Assembly: GCA_021806845.1 (NCBI GenBank) | Contig: JAKAPV010000103.1 | Span: forward strand, 1 to 9,622 | Direction: 5' to 3' | Length of the DNA stretch: 9,622 nt | Origin: Bacillota bacterium | Lineage (GTDB): Bacteria > Bacillota > Sulfobacillia > JAJZYS01 > JAJYTV01 | Shown: positions 1 through 6,424 of the stretch, piece by piece | Layout: the number at the start of each line of letters is the position of its first letter | Numbering within the stretch: position 1 is the stretch's first letter | Program-made: the position numbers and the translations under genes | Notes under the pieces: generated by a model | Database searches by the model: none | What the model was told of the DNA's origin: nothing | The model's input: the letters and a program-made list of their open reading frames with translations, nothing else

Positions 1-896
1 GCACGACGGTCACGCTGAACCACCTGACGACGGTGAACGGCGCCAGCGTCGTGACCTCGCCTGGCATCGGCTCGATCCTCTTGATCGTGATCGTGCTGAC
101 GGCGGGCTCCGTGTTCCTGATGTGGATCGGCGAGATGATCACAGAGTTCGGCATCGGCAACGGCGCCTCGCTGATCATCTTCGCGGGCATCGTCTCGCGG
201 CTGCCGTCCGGCATCAGCACGGCGATCCAGTACCTGAACGCGGGCACCATCTCGATCCTCGAGCTGCTCGTGCTGCTCTTGCTCGCGGTGCTCGTGATCG
301 CGGTCGTCATCGTCATGCAGGAGGGCGAGCGCCGGGTGCCGGTGCAGTACGCGAAGCGGCTTGTCGGCCGGCGCATGTACCAGGGCACCAGCTCGCACAT
401 CCCCATCAAGGTCAACGCCGCCGGCGTGATCCCGCTGATCTTCGCGGTGTCGCTCCTGTTCCTGCCGCAGACGCTCGCGTCGTTCTTCCCTGGTCTGCAC
501 GGCCTCGCGAACTTCCTCAACCCCGGCCAGCCGTTCATGGTTGTCGTGGAGTTCCTGCTCGTCGTCGCGTTCACGTTCTTCTACACGGGCGTCGTCTTCA
601 AGCCAAATGACGTGGCCGACAATATCCGCAAGATGGGCGGCTTCATCCCCGGCATCCGACCCGGCCGGCCGACGGCGCAGCACCTCGAGAAGGTGTCGAA
701 CCGCATCACCGTGCTGGGCGCCATCTTCCTCGGCATGATCGCGGTCCTTCCGTCGTTCGTCGTCGCGGCCACCGGCATCCAGGTCTACTTCGGCGGCACC
801 GCGCTCCTGATCGTCGTGGGCGTCGCCCTCGACACGATGAAGCAGATCCAGGCGCAGATGATCATGCGCAACTACTCCGGCTTCCTGAAGTCGTAG
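1..896 (+). CDS. secY: Protein translocase subunit SecY, C-terminal part (5' end outside window)
   Basis: SecY is the channel subunit of the SecYEG translocon in the cytoplasmic membrane and passes unfolded proteins across or into it. The reading frame is open from base 3, so the first bases belong to a codon cut by the window edge. The 297 residues present are about 70% of a usual SecY (about 420-440). Conserved stretches include MWIGEMITEFGIGNG (fragment residues 40-54), the cytosolic loop ERRVPVQYAKR (109-119), IPIKVNAAGVIPLIFA (133-148), the large cytosolic loop with GGFIPGIRPG (212-221), and a last membrane helix running into DTMKQIQAQMIMRNYSGFL. Hydrophobic spans near 23-41, 85-104, 140-155, 178-198, 232-252 and 262-277 match the later transmembrane helices. 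adk follows after 16 bases, as in Bacillota spc operons. Confidence 0.98.
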   Translation, partial: TTVTLNHLTTVNGASVVTSPGIGSILLIVIVLTAGSVFLMWIGEMITEFGIGNGASLIIFAGIVSRLPSGISTAIQYLNAGTISILELLVLLLLAVLVIAVVIVMQEGERRVPVQYAKRLVGRRMYQGTSSHIPIKVNAAGVIPLIFAVSLLFLPQTLASFFPGLHGLANFLNPGQPFMVVVEFLLVVAFTFFYTGVVFKPNDVADNIRKMGGFIPGIRPGRPTAQHLEKVSNRITVLGAIFLGMIAVLPSFVVAATGIQVYFGGTALLIVVGVALDTMKQIQAQMIMRNYSGFLKS

Positions 897-912
897 AGAG
901 GAGGGAATCCAC

Positions 913-1557
913 ATGCGCGCAGTCCTCATGGGCCCGCCCGGCGCGGGCAAGGGTACGCAGGCCAAGTTTCTCGCGCAGGACGCCGCCGTGCCGCAGATCG
1001 CGACCGGCGACATCCTGCGCAAGGCCCGCGAGGAGGGCACGCCGCTCGGCAAGGAGGCGCAGTCCTACATGGACCGCGGCGCACTCGTGCCGGACGCGGT
1101 CGTGATCGGACTCATCCAGCAGCGGCTCGCCGAGCCGGATGCGGCGCAGGGTTTCCTCCTCGACGGCTTCCCGCGCACGGTGCCGCAGGCCGAGGCGCTC
1201 GACGGTCTGCTCGCGGGTCTCCAAAGCCCGCTGGAAGACGTGCTCCTGATCGACGTGCCGGCGGAGGCGATCGTGCGCCGGCTCTCGGGCCGCCGCACCT
1301 GCCCCGCCTGCGGGCGCCCCTACCATGTCGAGAGCGATCCGCCGCCCGCGGACGGCCGCTGCGGCAGTTGCGGCACGGAGCTCGTGACCCGGCCGGACGA
1401 CCGTCCGGAAACGGTGCAGGAGCGGCTGAAGGTCTATGCCGAGAGCACGGCGCCCCTGCGCGACTACTATGCCGCGAAGGGCCTCTTGCGCGTCATCGAC
1501 GGCCTCGGTGCGGTCGAGGAGGTGACGGCGCGCCTGCAGGCGGCGCTGCGCGGGTGA
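913..1557 (+). CDS. adk: Adenylate kinase, zinc-binding LID type
   Basis: Adenylate kinase interconverts ATP + AMP and 2 ADP in the cytoplasm. The 214-residue product has the usual length of a long-form (LID-containing) bacterial enzyme. The P-loop GPPGAGKGT lies at residues 7-15, the AMP-binding TGDILR at 31-36 and DGFPRT at 84-89. The LID carries four cysteines, C130-x2-C133 and C150-x2-C153, the structural zinc site common in Gram-positive enzymes and absent from E. coli Adk. The ATG at 913 is preceded by AGAGAGGAGGG, which overlaps the end of secY, at good spacing. The last codons overlap the GTG of map (GTGA), so the two genes are probably translationally coupled. Its place between secY and map is the classic Bacillota arrangement. 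Confidence 0.98.
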   Translation: MRAVLMGPPGAGKGTQAKFLAQDAAVPQIATGDILRKAREEGTPLGKEAQSYMDRGALVPDAVVIGLIQQRLAEPDAAQGFLLDGFPRTVPQAEALDGLLAGLQSPLEDVLLIDVPAEAIVRRLSGRRTCPACGRPYHVESDPPPADGRCGSCGTELVTRPDDRPETVQERLKVYAESTAPLRDYYAAKGLLRVIDGLGAVEEVTARLQAALRG

Positions 1558-2297
1558 TCGTGCTGAAGGCGGAGTGGGAGATCGAAAAGATGCGGCGTGC
1601 GGGGGCGCTCACCGCACAGGCGCGCGACTACGTCGCGGCGCTGGTGCGGCCCGGACTTACGACGCGCGAACTCGACGAGGCCGCCCGCCGCTTCATTGCA
1701 GAGCGAGGCGGCACCCCCTCCTTCCTCGGCTACCAGGGTTTCCCGGCCAGCATCTGCGCTTCGGTGAACGGCGTCGTCGTGCACGGGATCCCCGGCGACC
1801 AGGTGCTGCGCGATGGTGACATCGTCTCGCTCGACCTCGGGGTGATCGTCGACGGCTACCATGGCGACACGGCGGTGACGGTAGCGGTCGGCCGCGTGTC
1901 CCAGGAGGTCCAGGAGCTCCTCGACGCGACGCGGCGCTCCCTGCTCGCAGGCGTCGCGCAGGCCCGGCCCGGCAACCACCTGAGCGATATCTCCCACGCC
2001 GTCGAGGAGGTCGCGACAGGGGCCGGCTTCTCGGTGGTCGTCGACTTCGTCGGACACGGCATCGGCAGGGAGATGCACGAGGATCCCCAGATCCCCAACT
2101 ACGGCCCGCCGGGCAGAGGTGTCCAGCTGAAGCGCGGCATGGTGCTCGCGATCGAGCCGATGATCAACATGGGCGGTCCCGACGTGCGCATCCGGGATGA
2201 CGGCTGGACGGTCGAGACGATCGACGGCAAGCCTTCCGCACACTTCGAACACACCGTTGCCGTGGGCGATCCTCCGGATGTGCTCACGGCGCCATGA
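1554..2297 (+). CDS. map: Type I methionine aminopeptidase
   Basis: This dinuclear metalloenzyme removes the initiator methionine from new proteins. With a GTG start at 1554 the product is 247 residues, the normal size for a type I enzyme without N-terminal extension, and begins MIVLKAEWEIEKMRRAG, matching the family's N-terminus. All five metal ligands are visible: D94 (SLDLG), D105 (YHGDT), H168 (GHGIG), E201 (AIEPM) and E232 (FEHTV). The substrate-contacting histidine is H77 (VVHGIPG). The frame stays open upstream to 1368, but that stretch lies inside adk and does not resemble MAP. The start overlaps the adk stop by 4 bases and I see no convincing Shine-Dalgarno at proper distance, so re-initiation after adk is likely. 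An in-frame GTG at 1560 is the alternative. Confidence 0.97.
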   Translation: MIVLKAEWEIEKMRRAGALTAQARDYVAALVRPGLTTRELDEAARRFIAERGGTPSFLGYQGFPASICASVNGVVVHGIPGDQVLRDGDIVSLDLGVIVDGYHGDTAVTVAVGRVSQEVQELLDATRRSLLAGVAQARPGNHLSDISHAVEEVATGAGFSVVVDFVGHGIGREMHEDPQIPNYGPPGRGVQLKRGMVLAIEPMINMGGPDVRIRDDGWTVETIDGKPSAHFEHTVAVGDPPDVLTAP

Positions 2298-2312
2298 AGC
2301 GAGGCGGACATC

Positions 2313-2600
2313 GTGGAGATCGGCGATCTCGTACGCGTGCTGCGCGGTCGCGACCGCGGCCGGATCTTCCTGGTGATCGGGCACAGCGTGCAGCGGGTGC
2401 AGCTGGTTGACGGCGACCTGCGGCCCATGAAACGCCCCAAGTCGAAGAATCCGCGCCATGTCGAGGTGGTCGGCGAAGTGCCAAGGGAGATGCGGCAGCG
2501 GCTTGAAGCCGGACACGCGCCCACCGACGCCGACGTGCGTGGCCTGATCGCACAGAGCGCAGCCCAGTCGGAAGGAGGAGATGCGAGTGCCGAGAGATGA
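2313..2600 (+). CDS. KOW-domain RNA-binding protein (L14e-like, YbzG type)
   Basis: A 95-residue basic protein with an N-terminal KOW motif: MEIGDLVRVLRGRDRGRIF is the typical beta-strand, glycine and basic pattern, followed by a second half rich in R and K (MKRPKSKNPRHVEVVGE, about residues 43-59). The last 25 residues are acidic and alanine-rich and probably disordered. Related small KOW proteins sit between map and infA in many Bacillota (B. subtilis YbzG) and are annotated as KOW RNA-binding or ribosomal L14E/L6E/L27E-like proteins. Their exact role is unsettled; a ribosome-associated function is an inference from fold and context. The GTG start at 2313 has a GAGGCGG sequence at 2301-2307. 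The 3' end overlaps infA by 14 bases if IF-1 starts at 2587. Confidence 0.88.
   Translation: MEIGDLVRVLRGRDRGRIFLVIGHSVQRVQLVDGDLRPMKRPKSKNPRHVEVVGEVPREMRQRLEAGHAPTDADVRGLIAQSAAQSEGGDASAER
2572..2579 (+). promoter_or_regulatory. Strong Shine-Dalgarno that decides the infA start
   Basis: AAGGAGGA lies inside the 3' end of the KOW gene. It is only about 2 bases from the ATG at 2581 but about 8 bases from the in-frame GTG at 2587. The spacing therefore favours GTG, which also gives the standard 72-residue IF-1. Confidence 0.7.
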
Positions 2601-2805
2601 CAATATCGAGGTGGAGGGCAAGGTCGTCGAGCCGCTTCCCAACGCCATGTTCCGTGTGGAGCTCGACAACGGGCACAAAGTTTTGGCACACGTGTCCGGC
2701 AAGTTGCGCATGCACTTCATACGTATCCTGCCGGGCGATCGCGTGACCGTCGAGTTGTCCCCGTACGACCTGACCCGTGGCCGGATCACCTACCGGCTGA
2801 AGTAG
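2587..2805 (+). CDS. infA: Translation initiation factor IF-1
   Basis: IF-1 binds the A site of the 30S subunit during initiation together with IF-2 and IF-3. It is a single OB-fold (S1-like) domain. From GTG 2587 the product is 72 residues, the usual bacterial length, starting MPRDDNIEVEGKVVE, which lines up with the common MAKDDVIEVEG start. The conserved core is present: LPNAMFRVELDNGHKVLAH, SGKLRMHFIRILPGD and VTVELSPYDLTRGRITYR. An ATG two codons upstream (2581) would give 74 residues, but it sits too near the Shine-Dalgarno. The start lies inside the KOW gene, so translation of the two is probably coupled. rpmJ begins 10 bases after the stop. Confidence 0.96.
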   Translation: MPRDDNIEVEGKVVEPLPNAMFRVELDNGHKVLAHVSGKLRMHFIRILPGDRVTVELSPYDLTRGRITYRLK

Positions 2806-2815
2806 GAGGGATCTC

Positions 2816-2929
2816 ATGAAGGTGCGGCCGTCAGTGAAAGTCATGTGCGAGAAGTGTAAGATCATTAGGCGACACGGCGTCGTCATGGTGATCTGCGAAA
2901 ATCCCAAGCACAAGCAGAAGCAGGGCTAG
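2816..2929 (+). CDS. rpmJ: Ribosomal protein L36 (bL36), zinc form
   Basis: A 37-residue protein of the large ribosomal subunit beginning MKVRPSVKVMCEKC, almost identical to the family consensus. The zinc ribbon ligands C11, C14, C27 and H32 are all present, so this is the zinc-binding (C+) type. The ATG at 2816 is preceded by TAGGAGGG at 2803-2810, which overlaps the infA stop codon. The TAG at 2927-2929 is itself the start of the Shine-Dalgarno of rpsM. Its location between infA and rpsM is standard. Confidence 0.97.
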   Translation: MKVRPSVKVMCEKCKIIRRHGVVMVICENPKHKQKQG

Positions 2930-2934
2930 GAGGT
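2927..2934 (+). promoter_or_regulatory. Shine-Dalgarno for the TTG start of rpsM, overlapping the rpmJ stop
   Basis: TAGGAGGT contains the rpmJ stop codon and a near-perfect Shine-Dalgarno 7-8 bases before the TTG at 2942. It supports TTG as the true start, since no ATG or GTG in this frame gives a full-length S13. Confidence 0.75.
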
Positions 2935-2941
2935 AAGGCAT

Positions 2942-3313
2942 TTGGCACGAATCGCTGGCGTCGACCTGCCGCGCGAGAAGCGGGTGGAAGCGGCGCTGCC
3001 GTACATCTACGGCATCGGCTGGAGCATCAGCCGCAAGATTCTGGCGCAGACGGGCATCAACCCGGACACCCGCGTGCGCGATCTCAGCGAGGAAGAGGTT
3101 TCTCGCCTGCGCGAGATCATCGACAAGGAGTACCGGGTGGAAGGCGAACTGCAGCGCCAGGTGCAGATGAACATCCGGCGTCTGATCGAGATCGGTTCGT
3201 ACCGCGGCCTGCGTCACCGCAGGGGCCTGCCGGTACGCGGCCAGCGCACCCAGACCAACGCGCGCACGCGCAAGGGTCCCGCCAGGACCGTCGGCGTGCG
3301 CCGCAAGAAGTAA
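2942..3313 (+). CDS. rpsM: Ribosomal protein S13 (uS13)
   Basis: S13 sits in the head of the 30S subunit, contacts the P-site tRNA and forms intersubunit bridges with the 50S. The 123-residue product has the normal length. It begins MARIAGVDLPREKRVEAAL, followed by a helix-hairpin-helix region (YIYGIGWSISRKIL, about residues 21-34) and the highly conserved basic tail with GLRHRRGLPVRGQ, TNARTRKGP and a final RRKK. The start codon is TTG, placed by homology to the MARIAGV start and by the strong Shine-Dalgarno at 2927-2934. rpsK follows after 18 bases, in the universal rpsM-rpsK order. Confidence 0.97.
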   Translation: MARIAGVDLPREKRVEAALPYIYGIGWSISRKILAQTGINPDTRVRDLSEEEVSRLREIIDKEYRVEGELQRQVQMNIRRLIEIGSYRGLRHRRGLPVRGQRTQTNARTRKGPARTVGVRRKK

Positions 3314-3331
3314 AGGCAGGGAGGCGGAAGA

Positions 3332-3730
3332 TTGCCAGCCAAGAAGGGTGTCCAGGCACGGCCCCGCCGGCGTGAACGCAAGCACGTCGAACGCGCCGTC
3401 GCACATATCCGCAGCACGTTCAACAACACCATCGTGACCATCACCGACCCGAGCGGCGCGACCCTCTCGTGGGCGACCGCAGGAACCCAGGGCTTCAAGG
3501 GCAGCCGCAAGTCCACCCCGTTCGCCGCGCAGATGGCGGCGGAGACCGCGGCGAAGGCCGCGATGGAGCACGGTGTCCGCGAGGTCGAGGTGTTCGTCAA
3601 GGGACCGGGTTCGGGCCGCGAGGCCGCGATCCGCAGCCTGCAGACGGCGGGTCTCGAGGTCAGCGCGATCAAGGATGTCACGCCGATTCCGCACAACGGC
3701 TGCCGGCCGCCGAAGCGGCGGCGCGTCTAG
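3332..3730 (+). CDS. rpsK: Ribosomal protein S11 (uS11)
   Basis: S11 lies on the platform of the 30S subunit and helps shape the mRNA exit region with S7 and S18. The 132-residue product shows the family core HIRSTFNNTIVTITD, the GTQGFKGSRKSTPFAAQ loop, VFVKGPGSGREAAIRSL, and the near-invariant C-terminus TPIPHNGCRPPKRRRV. The N-terminal 20 residues are basic and variable, as usual. The start is TTG at 3332, preceded by GGGAGG at 3319-3324 with about 7 bases spacing; no upstream ATG is available. It lies between rpsM and rpsD, as expected for an alpha operon. Confidence 0.97.
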   Translation: MPAKKGVQARPRRRERKHVERAVAHIRSTFNNTIVTITDPSGATLSWATAGTQGFKGSRKSTPFAAQMAAETAAKAAMEHGVREVEVFVKGPGSGREAAIRSLQTAGLEVSAIKDVTPIPHNGCRPPKRRRV

Positions 3731-3751
3731 GAAAGGAGGGGGTAAGCAAGG

Positions 3752-4384
3752 ATGGCTCGTCACACAGGTCCCGTATGCCGGCTTTGTCGACGCGAGGGCA
3801 TGAAGCTCTTCCTCAAGGGAGACCGCTGCTTCTCCGACAAGTGTCCGATCGTGAAGAAGCAGCGCAACCAACCGCCGGGACAGCACGGCCTCGGACGGCG
3901 CAAGATGTCCGAGTACGGCGTCCAGATGCGCGAGAAGCAGAAGGTCCGCCGCTTCTACGGCGTCCTGGAGGCCCAGTTCTCGCGCTACATGGACAAGGCG
4001 CAGCGCAGCCAGGGCCGCACCGGCGACGTCATGCTGGCGCTCCTTGAGCGCCGGCTCGACAACGTCGTCTACCGCATGGGCTTTGCCCTGTCGCGGCCGG
4101 AGGCCCGCCAGCTCGTGCGCCATGGACATTTCACCGTCAACGGGCAGAAGGTTTCCATCCCTTCCTACCTGACGCGTCAGGGGGAGGAGATCGAGGTGCG
4201 CCAGCGCTCTCGGGAGCGCGCGGCCATCAAGGAGATCGTGGAGCGCGGGGGCGCTCGGCCGACCCCGGAGTGGGTCGAGGTTCAGCGGGATCAGTACAAG
4301 GGACGCATCGTGCGCCTTCCGGAGCGGGGAGACGTCGACGTCCCCGTGGAGGAGCACCTCATCGTCGAGCTCTACTCCCGCTAA
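3752..4384 (+). CDS. rpsD: Ribosomal protein S4 (uS4), zinc form
   Basis: S4 nucleates assembly of the 30S body by binding 16S rRNA and lines the mRNA entry channel. In many bacteria it also represses its own operon. The product has 210 residues, normal length. The N-terminal zinc site is complete (C9-x2-C12, C26, C31), so this is the C+ form. The S4 RNA-binding domain covers about residues 99-150 (RRLDNVVYRMGFALSRPEAR, LVRHGHFTVNGQKVSIPSY), and the protein ends HLIVELYSR. The ATG at 3752 follows AAAGGAGGGGG (3732-3742). rpsD within the alpha operon, between rpsK and rpoA, resembles Clostridia rather than B. subtilis, where rpsD stands alone. I did not identify an S4 operator. Confidence 0.97.
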   Translation: MARHTGPVCRLCRREGMKLFLKGDRCFSDKCPIVKKQRNQPPGQHGLGRRKMSEYGVQMREKQKVRRFYGVLEAQFSRYMDKAQRSQGRTGDVMLALLERRLDNVVYRMGFALSRPEARQLVRHGHFTVNGQKVSIPSYLTRQGEEIEVRQRSRERAAIKEIVERGGARPTPEWVEVQRDQYKGRIVRLPERGDVDVPVEEHLIVELYSR

Positions 4385-4402
4385 GACGAGGGAGGACGGT
4401 AC

Positions 4403-5350
4403 GTGAACGAGTTCCAAAAGCCGCAGATCCAGTGCGTTGAGATGAACGAGGAGACCGGGTACGGCCGTTTCGTCGTCGAACCGCTCGAGCGGGGCTTCGG
4501 CATCACCTTGGCGAACAGCCTCCGCCGCATCCTGCTGTCGTCGCTGTCCGGCGCTGCCGTCACTTCGGTCCGGATCCAGGGCGTCCTGCACGAGTTCTCC
4601 ACCGTTCCGGGCGTGCGCGAGGACGTCACGGACATCGTGCTGAACCTGAAGGCGCTCGCGCTGCGCATGCACGGCGAGGGGCCGAAGGGCCTGCGCATCG
4701 AGGCGCACACGGAAGGGCCGGTGCTGGCGGGCGAGGCGATCCAGGACCCGGAGCTCGAGGTGCTCAACCCCGAGCTCGTGATCGCGACGCTCGACAGGGG
4801 CGCCGAGCTCGTGATGGACGTGACGATCGAGATGAACCGCGGCTACGTGTCGGCCGAGCGCAACAAGCGCCCGGACCAGCCGATCGGCGTCATCGCGATG
4901 GACGCCATGTTCTCCCCGGTTACCCGCGTGAACTACGCGATCGAGGATACCCGCGTCGGCCAGGTCACCGACTACGACAAGCTGACGGTGGAGATCTGGA
5001 CGAACGGCGGCATCCGCCCCGACACGGCGCTCGTCGAGTCGTCGCGGATCCTTGAAGACCACCTGCAGCTCTTCAGCGGCCTCTCGGTCGACTCGCAGCG
5101 CCCGCAGGCGGCCCAGGACGCGCCGACCGACAAGCGCGACCGGCTGCGCGAGATGCCGATCGAGGAACTCGAACTGTCGGTCCGGTCGTTCAACTGCCTG
5201 AAGCGCGCTGGCATCAACACGGTGGCGGAACTGGTTTCGCGCACCGACGAAGAGATGATGAAGGTGCGCAACCTCGGCAAGAAGTCGCTCGAGGAAGTAA
5301 AGGCAAAGCTGCAGCAGTTCAACCTGAGCCTGCAGAAGTCCGAGGACTAG
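4403..5350 (+). CDS. rpoA: DNA-directed RNA polymerase alpha subunit
   Basis: Alpha dimerises to start assembly of RNA polymerase, and its C-terminal domain contacts promoter UP elements and activators. The 315-residue product has the full domain set: an N-terminal dimerisation and assembly domain (about residues 10-230, with RFVVEPLERGFGITLANSL and RRILLSSLSGAAVTSV), a charged linker (about 231-248), and the C-terminal domain (about 249-310). The DNA-contacting residues equivalent to E. coli R265, N268 and C269 are R261, N264 and C265 in VRSFNCLK. NLGKKSLEEVK gives the second helix-hairpin-helix. The GTG start at 4403 follows GAGGGAGGA (4388-4396). The gene lies between rpsD and rplQ, as is usual. 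Confidence 0.98.
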   Translation: MNEFQKPQIQCVEMNEETGYGRFVVEPLERGFGITLANSLRRILLSSLSGAAVTSVRIQGVLHEFSTVPGVREDVTDIVLNLKALALRMHGEGPKGLRIEAHTEGPVLAGEAIQDPELEVLNPELVIATLDRGAELVMDVTIEMNRGYVSAERNKRPDQPIGVIAMDAMFSPVTRVNYAIEDTRVGQVTDYDKLTVEIWTNGGIRPDTALVESSRILEDHLQLFSGLSVDSQRPQAAQDAPTDKRDRLREMPIEELELSVRSFNCLKRAGINTVAELVSRTDEEMMKVRNLGKKSLEEVKAKLQQFNLSLQKSED

Positions 5351-5369
5351 AAGGAAGGGGGGATACCCG

Positions 5370-5708
5370 ATGCCGATGCGCAAGCTGGGCAGGCGTACCG
5401 ACGTGCGCAAGATGCTCCTGCGCAATCAGGTCACGTCGTTCCTGCACGCGGAGCGCTTCGTGACGACCGAGGCCAAGGCGAAGGAAGTCTCGGCGATCGC
5501 CGAGCAGCTCATCACGATGGCGCGCGAGGACAACCTGAACACGCGCCGCCAGGCGGCTGCCTACCTGCTGGACGAGGACGTGCTGCGCAAGCTGTTCGTC
5601 AACATCGCCCCCAAGTACAAGGACCGTCAGGGCGGCTACACCCGCGTCGTCCGCCTCGGCCAGCGCCGCGGCGACGCCGCGCCGATGGCCGTACTCGAGC
5701 TCGTCTGA
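5370..5708 (+). CDS. rplQ: Ribosomal protein L17 (bL17)
   Basis: L17 lies near the polypeptide exit tunnel of the 50S subunit. The 112-residue product has the normal short Gram-positive length. It shows the N-terminal RKLGRRTDVRKMLLRNQVTS motif, ERFVTTEAKAKEV, and the C-terminal KYKDRQGGYTRVVRLGQRRGD, followed by the typical hydrophobic MAVLELV end. ATG 5370 follows a long purine run (AAGGAAGGGGGGA, 5351-5363); an in-frame ATG at 5376 is possible but closer to the family core. The stop overlaps the ATG of the next gene by one base (TGATG), coupling the alpha operon to the ECF transporter genes. This linkage is typical of Bacillota. Confidence 0.97.
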   Translation: MPMRKLGRRTDVRKMLLRNQVTSFLHAERFVTTEAKAKEVSAIAEQLITMAREDNLNTRRQAAAYLLDEDVLRKLFVNIAPKYKDRQGGYTRVVRLGQRRGDAAPMAVLELV

Positions 5709-6424
5709 TGCTCTCGGCCCGGGGCGCCCTGGTGCGCCGCGGGCAGTTCTCCCTGCGCGGCGGCATGAGCGTCGGCCCGGGGGAACTGCACGCCCTCGTG
5801 GGCCGCAACGGAGCGGGCAAGACGACGTGGCTGCGCATGCTCGCGGGTCAGATCGCTCCTGCTGCCGGCGAGGTGCTGTGCGGCGGGGAACCCTGCCGGC
5901 CGCCGCGTGTCGCATACCTGCCGGCGCGCGCTGAGGACGCCGTCCTCGGCGCGCGCCGGTTGCTCGAAGTGGACCTGACGCTCTCGCTGCAGGGCGACGC
6001 GCGCGACCCGGCGCCGCGGCTCGCCGCCCTCGAGCGGCTGCTGGACATCTCGCCGGAGCGCGTGGGCCGCAGCGGGGAGATCTTCCTGCGGGCGCTGCTC
6101 GGCCTCCTCGCCATGCAGCCGTCGGTGCTGTTGCTCGATGAGCCGACGTCGCGTCTCGACCCCGCGTCGCGGGATGCCGTCTTCCGCGCGCTGCGCCGCC
6201 TGCGGCAGGCGGGCGTCACGGTCGTCGCCGCGACCCACGATCCTGAGCTGGCGCGCGGCGCAGACCGCATGTGGCTGGTCGCGGACGGGGCTGTCGCGCC
6301 GTCCGGCCTCGAGGAGGCCGTCGCGCGCGGCGCCCTGCGCTTGCCGGGGCCCGCGGCCGCTTTCCCGGGGCTGCCGGCCCGCGTGGACGCTAGCGGTGCC
6401 CTGCGCCTCCTCCTGCGGCCATGA
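5708..6424 (+). CDS. ecfA1: ECF transporter ATPase EcfA1, signature motif degenerate
   Basis: ABC ATPase of an energy-coupling factor (vitamin/metal uptake) module, assigned from ATPase motifs and the rplQ-ecfA-ecfA-ecfT-truA context. The product has 238 residues, shorter than the usual 270-290. Walker A GRNGAGKTT is at 32-40, Walker B VLLLDEPT at 140-147 with catalytic E145, the D-loop SRLD at 148-151 and the switch histidine H177 (ATHD). The signature, normally LSGGQ, aligns by spacing to Walker B as GRSGE (120-124), so the phosphate-contacting serine is replaced by R121. The Q-loop (VAYLPARAED, 68-77) has no glutamine. This subunit therefore offers a good nucleotide-binding face and a poor signature face. 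No clear Shine-Dalgarno precedes the ATG, which overlaps the rplQ stop. Which of the two ATPases is called A1 is by gene order only. Confidence 0.87.
   Translation: MLSARGALVRRGQFSLRGGMSVGPGELHALVGRNGAGKTTWLRMLAGQIAPAAGEVLCGGEPCRPPRVAYLPARAEDAVLGARRLLEVDLTLSLQGDARDPAPRLAALERLLDISPERVGRSGEIFLRALLGLLAMQPSVLLLDEPTSRLDPASRDAVFRALRRLRQAGVTVVAATHDPELARGADRMWLVADGAVAPSGLEEAVARGALRLPGPAAAFPGLPARVDASGALRLLLRP

Noticed and set aside
122..610. Plus-strand open frame inside secY
   Set aside because: Out-of-frame shadow of secY with an arginine-rich composition and no homology that I recognise.
1368..1553. N-terminal extension of methionine aminopeptidase
   Set aside because: The frame is open, but the sequence is an out-of-frame reading of adk and the family N-terminus begins at the GTG at 1554.
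1467..2789. Minus-strand open frame of 440 codons
   Set aside because: Antisense to adk, map, the KOW gene and infA; same codon-bias artefact and no family resemblance.
2831..5425. Very long minus-strand open frame (864 codons)
   Set aside because: It lies antisense to rpmJ, rpsM, rpsK, rpsD and rpoA, all certain genes. Such open frames arise from G/C-rich third positions; its translation is rich in R, L, H and D with no recognisable domain.
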